From NCBI RefSeq assembly GCF_032854445.1, contig NC_088300.1:27135608-27199607 (forward strand): a stretch of 64,000 nucleotides of DNA. Reading direction: 5' to 3'. A program made the position numbers and the translations under genes. Below are positions 25,401 through 39,827 of this stretch, one piece after another. A model generated the notes under the pieces. That model did no database searches. It was not told the DNA's origin and was given only the letters and a program-made list of their open reading frames with translations. How positions within the stretch are numbered: the first letter of the stretch is position 1; every line of letters starts with the position of its first letter. The DNA is from Liolophura sinensis. Taxonomy: Eukaryota > Mollusca > Polyplacophora > Chitonida > Chitonidae.

Positions 25401-28400
25401 TTTTAAATTCTTTGGTATGATCTGACCAGGGTCTTTTAAATGTAACCGAAGTATTTGGTGAAAACATCTATAGGGTTATGTTGATTTCCTTCACGTGGGA
25501 ATAGCAGTTTTATTTATGCGGCCACGTTTGATAACGCTGACAAGTTAAACATAATGTAACACTAATTGTGAGTTGACATAACGTGACATAACACGTGTCT
25601 TAAAAATAATACCGATTCATTTCATATGAAGGCAGATTACTCTATGCTTAGCTGTGTTCTACTTTTCACTCCATTTGAGTACATGTACATATGCAATTCG
25701 TTTTTATTCAGCTTTAAACGTCCACTTTTACTTCCGCTTGTTGTTTATACTAATTCGAACATTTTTATACCCCCCCTCCTCTCAACAACATCTTGCCTAT
25801 CATCTGAACTTGAACGTGCTTAAGTTTAATGGCAATTGGGGCATTATGAAATAATTATCCCTATTTAGGACATTGCGGAACAGTACTTTCCAGGTATTCA
25901 TAGTTTATCCACGCATCTCCTCCCAGATTACTGGGCCATTCTATGAAACACAATACACCTTGCCTGTATCATCTGAACTTGTGCGTGCTCAGTTTATTGG
26001 CAGTTGGGTAATTATTTTCATAATTATGACCATTTAGGACCTTGCCTAACAGTGGTTTTCTGTATGTTCAGGTTTTGTCCATGCGTCTCCTCCCAAATTA
26101 CCGCGCCGATTTTGATGAAACTTACCATAATCTTGTCTGTCATATGAACTTGTGCATACTAAGGTTTAATGGCAATCGATTTATTATTTTCATAATTACC
26201 GCCATTTAGGACTTTGTGTAACAGTGATTTCCATGCTTTCAGACTTTGTCACATTATCTCCTCCCAAACTACTGTGCCGATTTTACTTACCATTTACCTA
26301 GGCTATCATCTGAAATTGTGCATGTTTAAGTTTAAAGGTAATCGGGGCATTTACTTTCAGAATTACCCCCATTTAGCATTTGTGTAATACTTCGTTTCCA
26401 TGTATTAAGATTTTGTCCATGCAACTCTTCCTAAAGTACCTAACTTATTTCTATGAAACTTAGCATACATCTTGTCTATATTCTGACCCTCTACATGCTT
26501 AAGTTTAGTTACAATCGGTTCATCATTGTCACAATTACTTCCTTTCAGGTACTTAGTGCAATAATGGATTTTCATGTACTGTATTCTCTTCTGATTGCTG
26601 CATTTCTCCATTGAAACTGGATATATCAGTAGTGCAATCAGAGCACACCAGGCATGTCCCATGAAACAGTCTATATGGAGCCAAACGGCTCAACATGTCA
26701 TTTCTTGTAAGATTTTCTCAGTTTCCTTTTATTTGGGGGGGGGGGGGGGGGGGGGTAGAAGGGAGGGAGGTTGTCAGACATCGGGATTGTAGTCGTGCAC
26801 AATAACTAAACTCTATTCTTGTTTGTAACATGGTATAAAGTTACACAATATAAGGTCATGACCAACTGTGAACAAGAAGAAAATTATGTATTAACTGTAC
26901 GAAAGCAATCGTGCACAAAAAAATACACAAGATTACAGAGGCATATTAATGTGTACTATGGATACACCTGTGCCTACACTTTAAATGTGTACCAAATTAT
27001 GTACATGTGGACACAAAACAGTACACATTTGCTTATTAAGAGTATGTAAAGCAAACAGCCTGTGCATGTGTACTGTGGTTGACGTACAAGATTACCAACG
27101 TAATTTTTACGTACAACATCTTTCGGTGTAACCAGGACAAATTCGTTATTTTATAGCTGTGTTAATACCAGTAATAACATTAGACACACTGATAACTCAC
27201 CGTGTGCTGTGTTCTAACCGACGTGTCACTCAAGCCTCAGACGGGGCGTGCCCTCCCACGGCATTTAATCATAATTCCGCAGTGACACAATCAGTTCGAT
27301 GACAAATCCGAGTAGCCTGAGTTCAATCATCATTCATCACTGTTTGTCTTAGTCAGTTGCAATACCGCGGTATTCACGAATTTCCGTGCATACTGTGACC
27401 ACTGAGTTACTTGGACCTGACCTGAGAGGGACGGTCAACGCGGAAACGCCGGCTAGTGCACCATAGCGAAGGGGACTGGAGCACGAACTAGTGTGGCCCT
27501 GAATGTGCCTTAACGCCTCTGGTCAGATTTGACGACCATGAGGAAAAACTCCAACCAAAAAACAATCTCGTACATGATATATGGACGACTGAGAGAAGAA
27601 ACGAACCCCAGGGAACTGTAGGAGACAGTATAGATCTACTGAACCAACAGACTGGACGTATTCACATGGAATGCTTTGGTATTTGACTGATTTGTGATCA
27701 AGAGTTGACCCCGGCGATGTTAAAGGTTATTTGATGTTACCAACAAGTGTCAAGACAAGATTTTGTTTTCTTGTATTCATCCAGAATTCCCGGTGAGAAT
27801 TTTATGGAAATTACCCATGGATCTTTTCGTGAGGAAGTTTTCAAGACGCACCTATAACAGGGTGTTATCGCGGCACAGGCAAATGGGGATTCTCATGTCT
27901 CGACCTAGGTGAGCCTTTATATCTCTACTCGATGGAACACTGGTTCTCATACAATCTACACCATGTGATGTCTGTTTTATTGATTTCCTCCCCCCCGGCC
28001 CGGCCCGGGTCACGTAAGTAGTGAGACACCAGGGAAATGCTCTCCGTGTGTCCACCCGTCCATCTTTTACATGTGTATTTGAGAATAACGAAGCTAGAAC
28101 AGTTGTCATCCAATCGAGTTCACTACGTAAGTATTGAGATACCAGGGAAATACTCTCCGTGTGTGCAGACACACGGAGAGCATTTCCCGTCCATCTGTTA
28201 CGTCTGTATTTGAGAATAACGCAGCTGGAACAGTTGTCAACCAATCGAGGTCACTGCATAAGTAATGAGACACCAAGGAAATGCTCTCCGTGTGTCCGCC
28301 CTTCCATCTGTTACATCAGCTAGAACAGTTGTCAACCAATCGAGTTCACTACGTAAGTAATGAGACACCAGGGAAATGCTCTCTGCGTGTCCGCACGTTT

Positions 28401-31400
28401 ATCTGTTACATCTGTATTTGAGAACAACACAGCTAGAACAGTTGTCAACCAATCGAGTTCACTACGTAAGTAGTGAGACACCAGGGAAATGCTCTCCGTG
28501 TGTCCGCCCGTCCATCTGTTACATCTGTATTTGAGAATAACGAAGCTGGAACAGTTGTCAACCAATGGAGTTCACTACGTAAGTAGTGAGACACCAAGGA
28601 AATGCTCTCCGTGTGTCCGCCCGTCCATCTGTTACATCTGTATTTGAGAACAACACGGCTAGAACAGTTGTCAACCAATGGAGTTCACTACGTAAGTAGT
28701 GAGACACCAAGGAAATGCTCTCCGTGTGTCCACCCGTCCACCTGTTACATCTGTATTTGAGAATAACGAAGCTAGAACAGTTGTCAGCCAATCGAGTTCA
28801 CTGCATAAGTAGTGAGACACCAAGGAAATGCTCTCCGTGTGTCCGCCCGTCCATCTGTTACATCTGTATTTGAGAATAACGAAGCTAGAACAGTTGTCAA
28901 CCAATGGAGTTCACTACGTAAGTAGTCAGACATCAGGGAAATGCTCTCCGTGTGTCCGCCCTTCCGTCTGTTACGTCTGTATTTGAGAATAACGAAGCTG
29001 GAACAGTTGTCAACCAATCGAGTTCACTGCATAAGTAGTGAGGCACCAAGGAAATGCTCTCCGTGTGTCCGCCCGTCCACCTGTTACATCTGTATTTGAG
29101 AATAACGAAGCTAGAACAGTTGTCAACCAATGGAGTTCACTACGTAAGTAGTGAGACACCAGGGAAATGCTCTCCGTGTGTCCGCCCGTCCATCTGTTAC
29201 ATCTGTATTTGAGAATAACGAAGCTAGAACAGTTGTCAACCAATGGAGTTCACTACGTAAGTAATGAGACACCAGGGAAATGCTCTCCGTGTGTCCGCCC
29301 GTCCATCTGTTACATCTGTATTTGAGAATAACGAAGCTGGAACAGTTGTCAACCAATCGAGTTCACTGCATAAGTAGTCAGACATCAGGGAAATGCTCTC
29401 CGTGTGTCCGCCCTTCCATCTGTTACATCTGTATTTGAGAATAACGAAGCTGGAACAGTTGTCAACCAATCGAGTTCACTGCATAAGTAGTCAGACACCA
29501 GGGAAATGCTCTCCGTGTGTCCGCCCGTCCATCTGTTACATCTGTATTTGAGAATAACGAAGCTGGAACAGTTGTCAACCAATCGAGTTCACTGCATAAG
29601 TAGTCAGACACCAGGGAAATGCTCTCCGTGTTTCCGCCCTTCCATCTGTTATATCTGTATTTGAGAATAACGAAGCTAGAACAGTTGTCAGCCAATCGAG
29701 TTCACTGCATAAGTAGTCAGACACCAGGGAAATGCTCTCCGTGTGTCCGCCCGTCCATCTGTTATATCTGTATTTGAGAATAACGAAGGTATAACAGTTG
29801 TCATCGATTTCACACTCACACTGTGGTTTTTGACAAGATAAGGGACGGTTGCCATTGATTTTCGTCACTATATCCAGTAAGGTTGCTGTTGGCTTTCTTA
29901 GATTTCATGACCGTCACCTTTATGGCTTTAAGAGGTTAACACATACTGAGAATGGCAATTTACCTCACAGAAACACAATAACACAGGACTTATCAGCTAC
30001 GGAGATAGTTTGAAAGTTTTAATCAAGCATTACATCTTCGTCATATGACTGAAAAATTGTTAAGCATGACGTTAAACCCAAAGTACTCACTCACTCAAAC
30101 ATTATAGCATTTGGAGAACTGTATTTGGTAGATGCACTATTGGCTTACTTGTATGAATTATCAACATTTGTAATTTATTTATTATTGCGTGTGATTCATA
30201 TATTTGCATCGCTAAATACTGTTAAATTGTAAGTTGTTGGCTGCTCAGTATTTGTCTCCATGGGCATACGCCTTCAATCCAGCCGTTTAAGTTATCTATG
30301 CACGATAGCACAAAGACTACTAAAAGCGTTGTCATAAAAATAGAATTGCAGACTTTTTAAATTATAAATTCACTTTCCTACTAACACTGTTTGTTGAACC
30401 CGACACAGGAAGACGAACGCCCGAAGCAATTAGCTGTCATTTCCCAAACCAAGAGATTAAAGAAAAACAGTTGTCCGACTGTTTCAGTTATTTTCAAAAC
30501 TGACAGTAGGAGTTTGTCCTAAAGCTTTTAACAAAATCTAGTAAGTATATGTATGTTGTGTTTAATGACATGCATGTTAGGCCTATTGAGTCGGTGTGCA
30601 TTATGTTAGCAGTACAACAATGCACACACATGTACAAGTAAAACGTAATAATTCCCTGCTACGAATGCACCCTTCGTGATACCGCTGGGAAGCATACGGC
30701 ATCATGAATACAGGGGATGTTGTACATTAAAGTTTGAATACCCGTTAAGGTAACGAGCATGCAGCTCGAAGCTGTGCCTTATCATTTGGATATTTCATCG
30801 AACAGTGAATATCGTGTTCAAGCTTCAACGTGCAATTTTTCTGTTCATTATTTATGTCAACAATTCATTTCTTTTAATGCCACATAATGGTGCTCGCGCG
30901 TAAAATGATGTGTACGGGATAAAATAAAGGGCTCAAATGAAGTTTAGGGCATTTAGGTGAAGTCCGGGATTAGTTATCTCGCTTTTTCTGCGTCGAATTC
31001 TTGTTTTGTATGGTTTTGCATATACGACGGAGTTGAATACTTTCAAGATTTTGTGTGGAATTAGGCCTGTAGTTTGTGTATATGTGTCGGGCACATAGTG
31101 GTGAAGTTTTATAGGACTATGATTTTCTAAAATATAAAGAGCTTGAAAAGTACTAACGTCTCTATTTGGGCGTAGCCCAAATAGAGAATACCAAAAAGTT
31201 CACTTCTTATGCATTTAATACTCGAAGATTCCCTTGTGTTGTTTTGCACATACGAAGAATGGTCGATTCCACACCTGAATATTCCTGTGAAATCCCATCC
31301 ACATTGGTGAATGAGACACTTGGTTGGGGATTGAAGACCTTGAAAGTTACGCACACTCATAAAATGACCCGACTTTACGCGTATTTTAGGGTGACAATAG

Positions 31401-34400
31401 TCGTGTATGTATGACTTCCATTCTGTAATCCATATTTTGAGAAACTCCATATTTTCGGATCGCTGCGCACTATCAATAGGGGAATCTATGACATATGCTT
31501 TGTATGACACTATCGGTGTCATATTGCTGTTGAAAGGTTCTAAAGCATGCATTATTCAGTGATATGAAAGTGCATAATATATCACCGGCTAAAATGACAT
31601 CAAATATGATGCAGTGATAGAAGTAATCTGATTAGGAAGCTATGTATGCGTTTGTAGAGTGGATGGTTACACAATGGAAATATTATTTTTGTCACTTTTT
31701 TTAACGATTGTAGAAAGATGTATAATGCTCGAAGTCGCGTCCTTATTATCACTGAGAGTTATTTGTGGATGGTTGGCAAAGATACTGGCCATAGGCGAAA
31801 ATATCCCAGCTCAACTGATAAGATTGGGTGAGAACAATGCAGGCCAGAAATAACATTGATGGAGTCGAACCTTTTGTGTTTTCTGTTTCATGTCCAGGTT
31901 ATTTTCCACGAAAACCACCCACGTATAATAAACGCAAATTACATTAGCCAGGTCTATTCCACGTTAATCTTATTAATGTTATTTAAAGAGGAAAATATTT
32001 TCTAGGCGTTATTTTTAGAAGGAAGTGTTAGAAGCGAAACATTTATATCGAAGACCAATCGCCCACAATATTAGAATCAACGAATGGCTATTTGCCGAAC
32101 GCCACTTCGGTAGTATTGCAGCCATTTCGTGGCGAAGGCATTTAAATCCCGAGACAGTAAATGATGTGCAACGCGATACTGAAAACTAAAAATCAAGTAT
32201 AATGGACAGACATTTATAGGGAGCTTATGCGGGAATTCGCTGGACAGGGAGATTATGTGGGAATTTGCTGGAGAGGAAGGTTATATGGGAACTTGCTGGA
32301 CAGGGAGATTATCTGGGAATTAGCAGGAGAGGAAGGTTATATGGGAATTTGCTGGACAGGGAGATTATCTGGGAATTTGCTTGACAGGGAGGTTATCTAG
32401 GAATTTCCGGACAGAAAGGTTATACGAGAATTTGCTGGACAGGGAGGTTATCAAGTTATATACATTTTATCTCCGTTGGTATTTCAACTGATAAATATTT
32501 TTTTATTTAGCTGTTCGCAAATATCATAGTAAGATATCCTATACTGAAAGTTCAAGTAAACAACAAAACATCTTTACAAGAAACTCGTTAAAGTAAGTTT
32601 GGTCTTCTGTAGCCATGTTCCCGTAAATCTTATTTCAGGCCGAATGTTACGACGGTCGCTTAATTACTCTGGTACTCCCGGTAGAAATCGATCGGTGACA
32701 ACTGATACCAGCGTAATGCATCCAGTTGATACTAACGTAATGCATCCAATTGATACTAGCGTAATGAGGTACTGTCTGATTGACCCATTCATCCCAGTCT
32801 AAATCTCAGCTGGCTGACACGAGGACATCAGACTTAAACCTATAATCCGCTGTCCGAGACGGTCAGACACCAAATAATCTTCTGTCTTGTCTCCTGAGCT
32901 TACACACCTCAGGTACCCAGTTATCTTAATGATATGTACAGTACACTGTCTTAATCTCAAATAACGTGTTTTACATGTATTAGTCTGTATGAGTTTCATG
33001 TGATATGTATTTATTTTTACATATCAGTGATAGCGGTCAGATCAAACTGGACTGCCCCAGGTAAACCACTGACTACAGCCAGTTACCTAGCTGACAAACC
33101 TCGTGACTTAAAGCCCCTGCCGAAACAGCGACAACTGGATTCGATCACACGACCTTATTGCTTCCGTCTTCAAAAGAAGATTATCTCTATAACAACATAG
33201 CTTGAATCGTCACTATAATTACACAGAAACACGATGAAGCTTATTGAATCACTGTGTTACAGCCATTGTTATATCAGGGTCGTACTGACATTGAAATCTT
33301 GCCCCTTGAAATATTTTAGTTATATCTGGGTTTTCACACAAAGGCTTATTCTATGGCTAAGCATGCACATTCATTGGTTTTCTTTGCTACTTATGTAATA
33401 AATTTGAAATCGTCAACCCAGAATAATAATTTATCCACCTTTTGTCAAGAATCGTACATTAACAGCTCATGTAGCTTGTATTTTTCTTTACAAAGTATGA
33501 AAAAATTAGCCAAATATAATTACCATTATTTTTTTTTGTTAAGTTTAACTGCTAAACCTGAGACCACGGCATTTTGTCTCTTTGGAAATCAATAAAGTTA
33601 CTGGGCCAAAAGTGTTGAGGCCTTTCTGGATTGTTTGAAATGGGTAAAAAAATTAAAATACATAAATTAACAATGGATTGTCACAATTATCCTATGATAT
33701 TTACCAAAAGGCAATAATATGAGCTTTTCGTGGTAAGAACAGAAAACTTAATTAAATTACGAATACGGAGGTTTTGCCTACCCGGTTAACCTGTATTAGT
33801 ATGACTATGGATTTCCATCAGTCCTTTTGTCATTGGAATCCAGCCGTGAACCACGACATAATTCTAACTGTTTTAGTCCAATTAATTTCCCATCAGACGA
33901 AAAACCTTACGGTATGGCAGGCGCATTATTACATGTATGTCGAACCTGCATGTGCGTGGTGGCCAGTCCAGTGAATCGTATGTAATACTGAACGGAATCG
34001 CTCAAGATATAGCCTGAGATTCTGGTCAAACTCTCGCTAAGAACACGAACCAGTATCAGACTAATCTCATATTTTCCCAACTTTACCTGGCTTGGGGGAC
34101 ATTTCATTATACCTTAGGGTAATTGGGATCGACTGGTAATACCTATGGGCGATTCTCTCTAGTTTAAATATGCATTACACTAACCAAGTGTCACTGATGC
34201 TGATTTGATGGTTTGTCTCGCATAGTTCACCTCTCGGCATGAGGTGTGACAAAGTGAAATATACCGGGTGTCTGAGTGCAGTTGTTGATATACCACGATT
34301 TCCGTGACAGGAGGTACTTTACATATAAATATACGGAAGTATTTTTCATAGTTAATTGTGAAATATGTGACGAGTGAATGTTTTCTTTAACACAGATATG

Positions 34401-37400
34401 TTTTCAGCACCAGTAGACTGTTAAACGTTAATCCAACTCATATTATTATTATTATGGAAGTGGGATTACTGTGAAATGGGTCGCTTATAACAGATATAAC
34501 AGTGATATGTCCCCACCCACTTTCTAATATAAGAGGTTGTTGAGTGGACAGTAGAAGCCGCTGTGCCTTAATTTCAAATAAAATTTTTGGCGAGATTAGC
34601 TGTGAGTTTGTAGTACAAGGCTTTTGTCAGCGGTTTTTAATCTGCATGGTTTACTTCATCTGATAAACTCACCGCTATCCTACAACTTGAATACAAATAA
34701 ATACATAAGTACAAAAGATATAGTAGTTATATACAAAGTCAATCATATTTTATTCAGCCACAAATATGTTTGATCTTGGTCTTTGTAGCCACAGCTCACC
34801 AGGACCTGAACATATTTCGATGGATTAATTGGTATTTCGGTAATACAAATTAATTGAGTTTTTCTTGTGGTCTTCAGTTCGGTAGATGAGTGGCAGCTGA
34901 GGTCCAGTTAAAGCCTTTGTATTTTTCAATTACTTTTGGCGGAAGAAGGTTAATATACTGAAGGGACACGCAAATGACCATCGAATGCACGACCTTTCAT
35001 TTACGGACTCATTTCTCCCCTTACTGAATAAATCAAGGTTTACTGCGAGAGCGCACCGACTCTCTGGTGCGTATGACATTTCTCGTAAGCAGATAAATGA
35101 ACAAGAAAAAAACGACCGATGGCACGGATTTACAAACCTGTGTTAAGGTGAATGGGGCAAGTTTCTAGCTCTATTTGACAGGTAAGTTCGTAAGACACAA
35201 GTCAGGACAGAAGTTAAATCTGGGGACATACAATCGTTCAACATACTACTTATACCTTATGAGCTTATGACTTGAGACTTATGACAACGATTTACTATAA
35301 CACTTGTTAGTGAAATTATGTCCGAATGTCAGGACAATATATAAGCTTTACGTCTTTGAATAAGTTTTATGATCGACTGTATTTTCAGGCCTCACATGTT
35401 TAAGCATGAAGGTTCTATGGGTGAAGGTCTGGACGAGGGAGACTCGGAAGACGGTCAAAGTGTAATTGGATCGTTTCCCTCCGAAGAAAGAAGGCGATCA
35501 TCTTCAGCGGACAGTGAGGTAACATTACATGCCGTAATAATTGTTACAGGGGAATTAAACGAGCAGATTGAGTAAATGTTGTCTAAATAAAAGGCAAAAA
35601 ATCAAAACTATAATCTGTTCAATATGTTTTCAACGAATTACAATTCGAAGACAAATGTGTGCTTACCAGTTGTCTTCATTGTATAAATTTATTTGTATTA
35701 ATATGTATATCATGGTTAACGCATTTTGAAATGTTTTTTTGTTATTAAAGAATGAAAATTTTCCCCTATTTTCTCCTTTCTTTAGAGTGCGCAGAGCTGG
35801 GACTTTAACTGGAAAGATGTGATCTTTGATCCTGATGGACCGGCTTACTATTACTGGCTGGTAAGAGTCCTCTTTCGAGTTGAATGATTCAGTAGTTGTC
35901 ATTTTTTTTATTTACACACGTTTTTTTTCTTCTGTTTAGAGTAGATAAACATGGCTTATTAATTCCATAATGTTTCCAGCTTATTGACTTATTTAACTAC
36001 TAATATGCTCGTTGTGATATGCCCTTTTCTATTCCAAATGAAATCATGATTATTTCAGGCTGTGAGCGCGATGGCTGCGATGTACAATTGTGGGATATTA
36101 ATAGTACGTTTGGCCTTTCCTGAACTCAGAGAAGGGGTAAGTATGTCTGAAGAAAACTAGAAGAAATAGGATCTCTGTTTCGAAAAGACATTCGTATGCC
36201 AGCCCTCTACCAAATAAACGTTCCAACGTCAGTAATCGCAAGACCATTTTCCAAACGACGTCTAACATAAACCATCAACGAACTAAGAAAGGATACAAAG
36301 TACGAAATTCCGATGGAATTATGCAAAGAGAAGCAGTCGACAGTTTTCAGTGACCTTGAAAAGACGTAAGGAATGTTCTAAGCCAATCAGTGAAATCAGT
36401 ATTCAAATCGTGTACCATGCTAGTAAAGATGGAAAAAGACTGATTGTACCAGGAAATGTACGTGATAGAAATTTGCAGCCTAAAGTCTAAGTGTATTGCA
36501 CGTGGCCATTTGAACTGTTCCAGAGCAGACTGGTTTTCATTAAGCCCCACCCCACTCCCTCACAGCACCACACTGCAATATCCACCCTCTTTTACCACCA
36601 TCCAGTTTTGAGTTTAAAACAGATGCATTTTCAAACTTTTGTACAATGTCCCCGTGGCCGTCCATCTAAACACCACACATTGCCCCATGACGATCCACAA
36701 ATACATTACATAATATCTGTAATATATAATTTATTTTTCTTTCAAATGTTACTGAAACCCAAACTAACGCTTTGTGTTTTATACCTTTCTGTCAGATTCA
36801 TTGTTTCCATGACGTTTTGTTCTCCATTCCGCGCACAGGTACAATACTTATTCCAACCTATATTTATTCTTAGTTGGCATTAATACTTAAAAATATTTCA
36901 CTTTATCAACACGCGTCCACATTTTCGTATGTTGGAAGGTTTTGTTACTTGTTTTCAATGTGTTAACAACCTATATGATTCTGTCTTTTCTTTACAGACG
37001 TCGTATCAATCACTATTTACCTTTTGTGATTATCTGAGTGATGTGATTTACCTTATTGATATTGGAGTACACCTGAGAACGGGTTACCTGGAGGATGGTA
37101 TAATGGTAGGAACAAAAAACATGTAAACTGAAGAAAGTGTAATAAAATACATGACAGCCCTTGAAGTTTCTTTCCCTGTGATAATTGTAAGCTAAATTCC
37201 TAATAGTGTTAATATGGTGACGTTTTGGTTAGTATACAAACTACCTTTGCACTTCATAGGGAAATCGTTTGACAGCTGACTGTTTTCAGATAATGTATCA
37301 GTGTGAGTAGACATTCCTACATTGTTATCCAGATTTAAACACTTTTCCCTGTGTAGTGACTAGTTGAAACATAAATGCACGTAAGATGATATCTCTATTT

Positions 37401-39796
37401 ATATTAAGAAATGATTCAGTATACTAGTACATAAACATGTTTATATAGCTTCACATATTTGCGTAAACGGAATCAAACAGTACTATGTGGGAGATATAGA
37501 AAGGTATGATCGTTTGGATAGATGGTGGCCCTGTTCTAGCATCTTGGCCTGGAAACAAGGAAACCCCTTTGCGCTTCGGCAATATTTGTTTTTTGATTTT
37601 GCGATTGTCCGGTACAACTGAGCTGCATGAAATGGTAAGACCTCGTGTGTTAACTGCCATGTCGGCTAAGGTTTCATATTGTGTGCAATACAGGGTGTTC
37701 ACTAACGATAATTATTACACCTTATGTAAAGTCCTCTTCCCTTCAGTGGACAAGACCATGTCACGTGTGGTTCATCAATTCCTGTTGTTGGTTCTACTGA
37801 CGTCTTTCCCGCGACAATTGCAATGTACCACGTTAAAGCTTGATTCATCACTTGTATTTCTGATCGCGGGTCGAGATGTCCCCGCTCGTATTGCGTTAGG
37901 GATGTTGCCTTCCTCTGTATAAGTACATTCCGTCTGGAAGGTCAACGGGAATAGACACGTGGCATGTCAGGTCTAAGACCATTCTGTGTGAGAAAGCTTC
38001 AGCATGTTGTTGTCATTCAGTGTAATAAAAGCACTATCGCATGTTGCAAAGTAGAACATTGGGATTTGCTGTTTGTCACCAGTTGTTGCACGAATAGATC
38101 CGACAAATCGCGATGGTTCACTCTGCAACGATTGTGACGCTTAATCCGCCTGATCTTTGAAAGCAGGTAAGCTCGGCACGTGAACTATGGCATTCTGATT
38201 ATGATCTTAATTACTTTCAGCAGTTCAAATGTTTGTATAATTACAGATTTGCCTGATTGGGTAAACATACCATGATGTTTGCCTGCTTCTTGAACTATAA
38301 TGTGCTCCCTTTGACTGACATTCAAGTGTAAGCGATGCACGGTATTAGCAGACCGATATACTCGTGATGAGGGACATTACTCTGAATGAAGTCTTATCGT
38401 GTCCAGCCAACCGCAATATTTGTGGGATCGCAAATACGAGAGAAGGCAAAGAGCGAGATCTCAGGAGCGCAGTGTCGTCTTTAGCTACATTATTTGTCAA
38501 GATTGGTGTGATTTGCCTGTGTCTGATCCTCGGTGAAAAGTCTTGTGGCATGAACGTCCGCCATTGCAATAACTATAACACAGTGCTCCTCCTGTGACGT
38601 CTGGTGACGAAATACGCGATTTTTGGAATAATCGACACAGCACATGCATGTGTCCTTAAGATAGATCAGTCCGAAGAACGGTTTTGAAGAAAATCGAAGG
38701 AAATCGATCCTACCGCTGTCATTCTTTCCTTCCTTTATAGTGAGATAAAACAAGGAAGATCTAATTGGTGTGGAAAGCCATGTGGTGCTAATGATAAATC
38801 TGGAAAGCATTTATCTTTGTCTTCTGGGTTCAACCTATGTTTTATTTAATCCCCGTTTCATTATTATGGTCTGTAATATCTGAACCAATAGCAAACTTTT
38901 TCTTTTGATTCAAGTTTGGCTTTCCATTCACAGGTGTTGGATCCCGAAAAACTGAAGCAAAACTACATACAAAAGAAGGACTTTAAACTGGCTGTCTTGT
39001 CACTGGTCCCTGTTGGGAGTGCTGTCGTTGTTCTAAGTAGTAAGCAGTTATTAGTAGATTTAGATGTACTCCAACAATATCCCTTTAGCAATACAAAGTT
39101 ATAGTAATTATGTTTTGATATAATGTTGTTTCCTTACTTCATGCAGGCTGGCTATTTATTGCATGTGTGATTAAATTTAACTTTATTTAAAGTTAAATGA
39201 TTGAAAACATTTTTGGTACTTGAATTATAGGTAACTTTTGGAAGTGGTGTATATGGAATAAATCAAAACACGTTTCATCTGTTTCTTGTCATTTTCCACA
39301 AATTTGTACTAAGTTTCAACCTTCAATTCTCCCCATAGGAATCGGTAGCGTATTTGGTATAAGAGTCGTAGGTAAGTTGAACCTATTTAGACTCTGATAC
39401 AACATATTGAATTTTGCAATTCTCCACTTCCTTTGCCTTCGTATAACTGTGGAGTTTGCTTTATATCAATAACATGGCTAAGAATGGTTGACCTTCTGAC
39501 CCCTGTGGCATGCGTCGTCTTATTTTGAATTAGCATCTCCAAAAATGGTCATTATATCCTCGGGTTGGACCCCCCCCCCCCCCCCGGGCTGGTTGCGACC
39601 GTCCAGCCCTTTACTAACAAGATCACGGGTTCGAACCCACCTCTCGCTGTTGGGCCTTCTGCTTTAAATCAGAAGATTTTTCAGATACGAGGCGAATGTC
39701 GGTACTCCGGGCACTCCGATTTCCTGCATTCATAAACCAGACCGATGTCATATATCTAAAAAAATTCCTAGGAACGCCTTTTAACACCACTCAAAA

Positions 39797-39827
<31 letters not shown>

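Larger units (their letters stand above)
19179..35388. other. Giant first intron of the channel, repeat-filled
   Basis: About 16.2 kb between exon 1b and exon 2. No additional exon with matching phase was recognised. It contains tandem arrays at 21655-22045, 25790-26560, 28010-29804 and 32205-32450. It also holds a fold-back element (22476-22863), SINE copies, a G21 run and a word island. Long parts show no feature at all: 19.2-21.2, 22.9-24.7, 29.8-32.2 and 32.8-35.4 kb. Regulatory elements could lie here but cannot be named from sequence alone. Confidence 0.6.

Noticed and set aside
27852-29868. A dozen overlapping minus-strand open frames of 62-130 codons with similar sequence
   Set aside because: They are one 113-bp repeat read in rotating frames. 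No start context, splice signals or domain; not a gene family.
36491-37922. 130- and 138-codon plus-strand frames within the channel introns
   Set aside because: No conserved domain; they lie between exons whose splice phases already match.
39625-39650. A true tRNA gene suggested by GGTTCGAACCC
   Set aside because: No cloverleaf or box A at the right distance; the sequence continues into a SINE body with an (AAAT)n tail.
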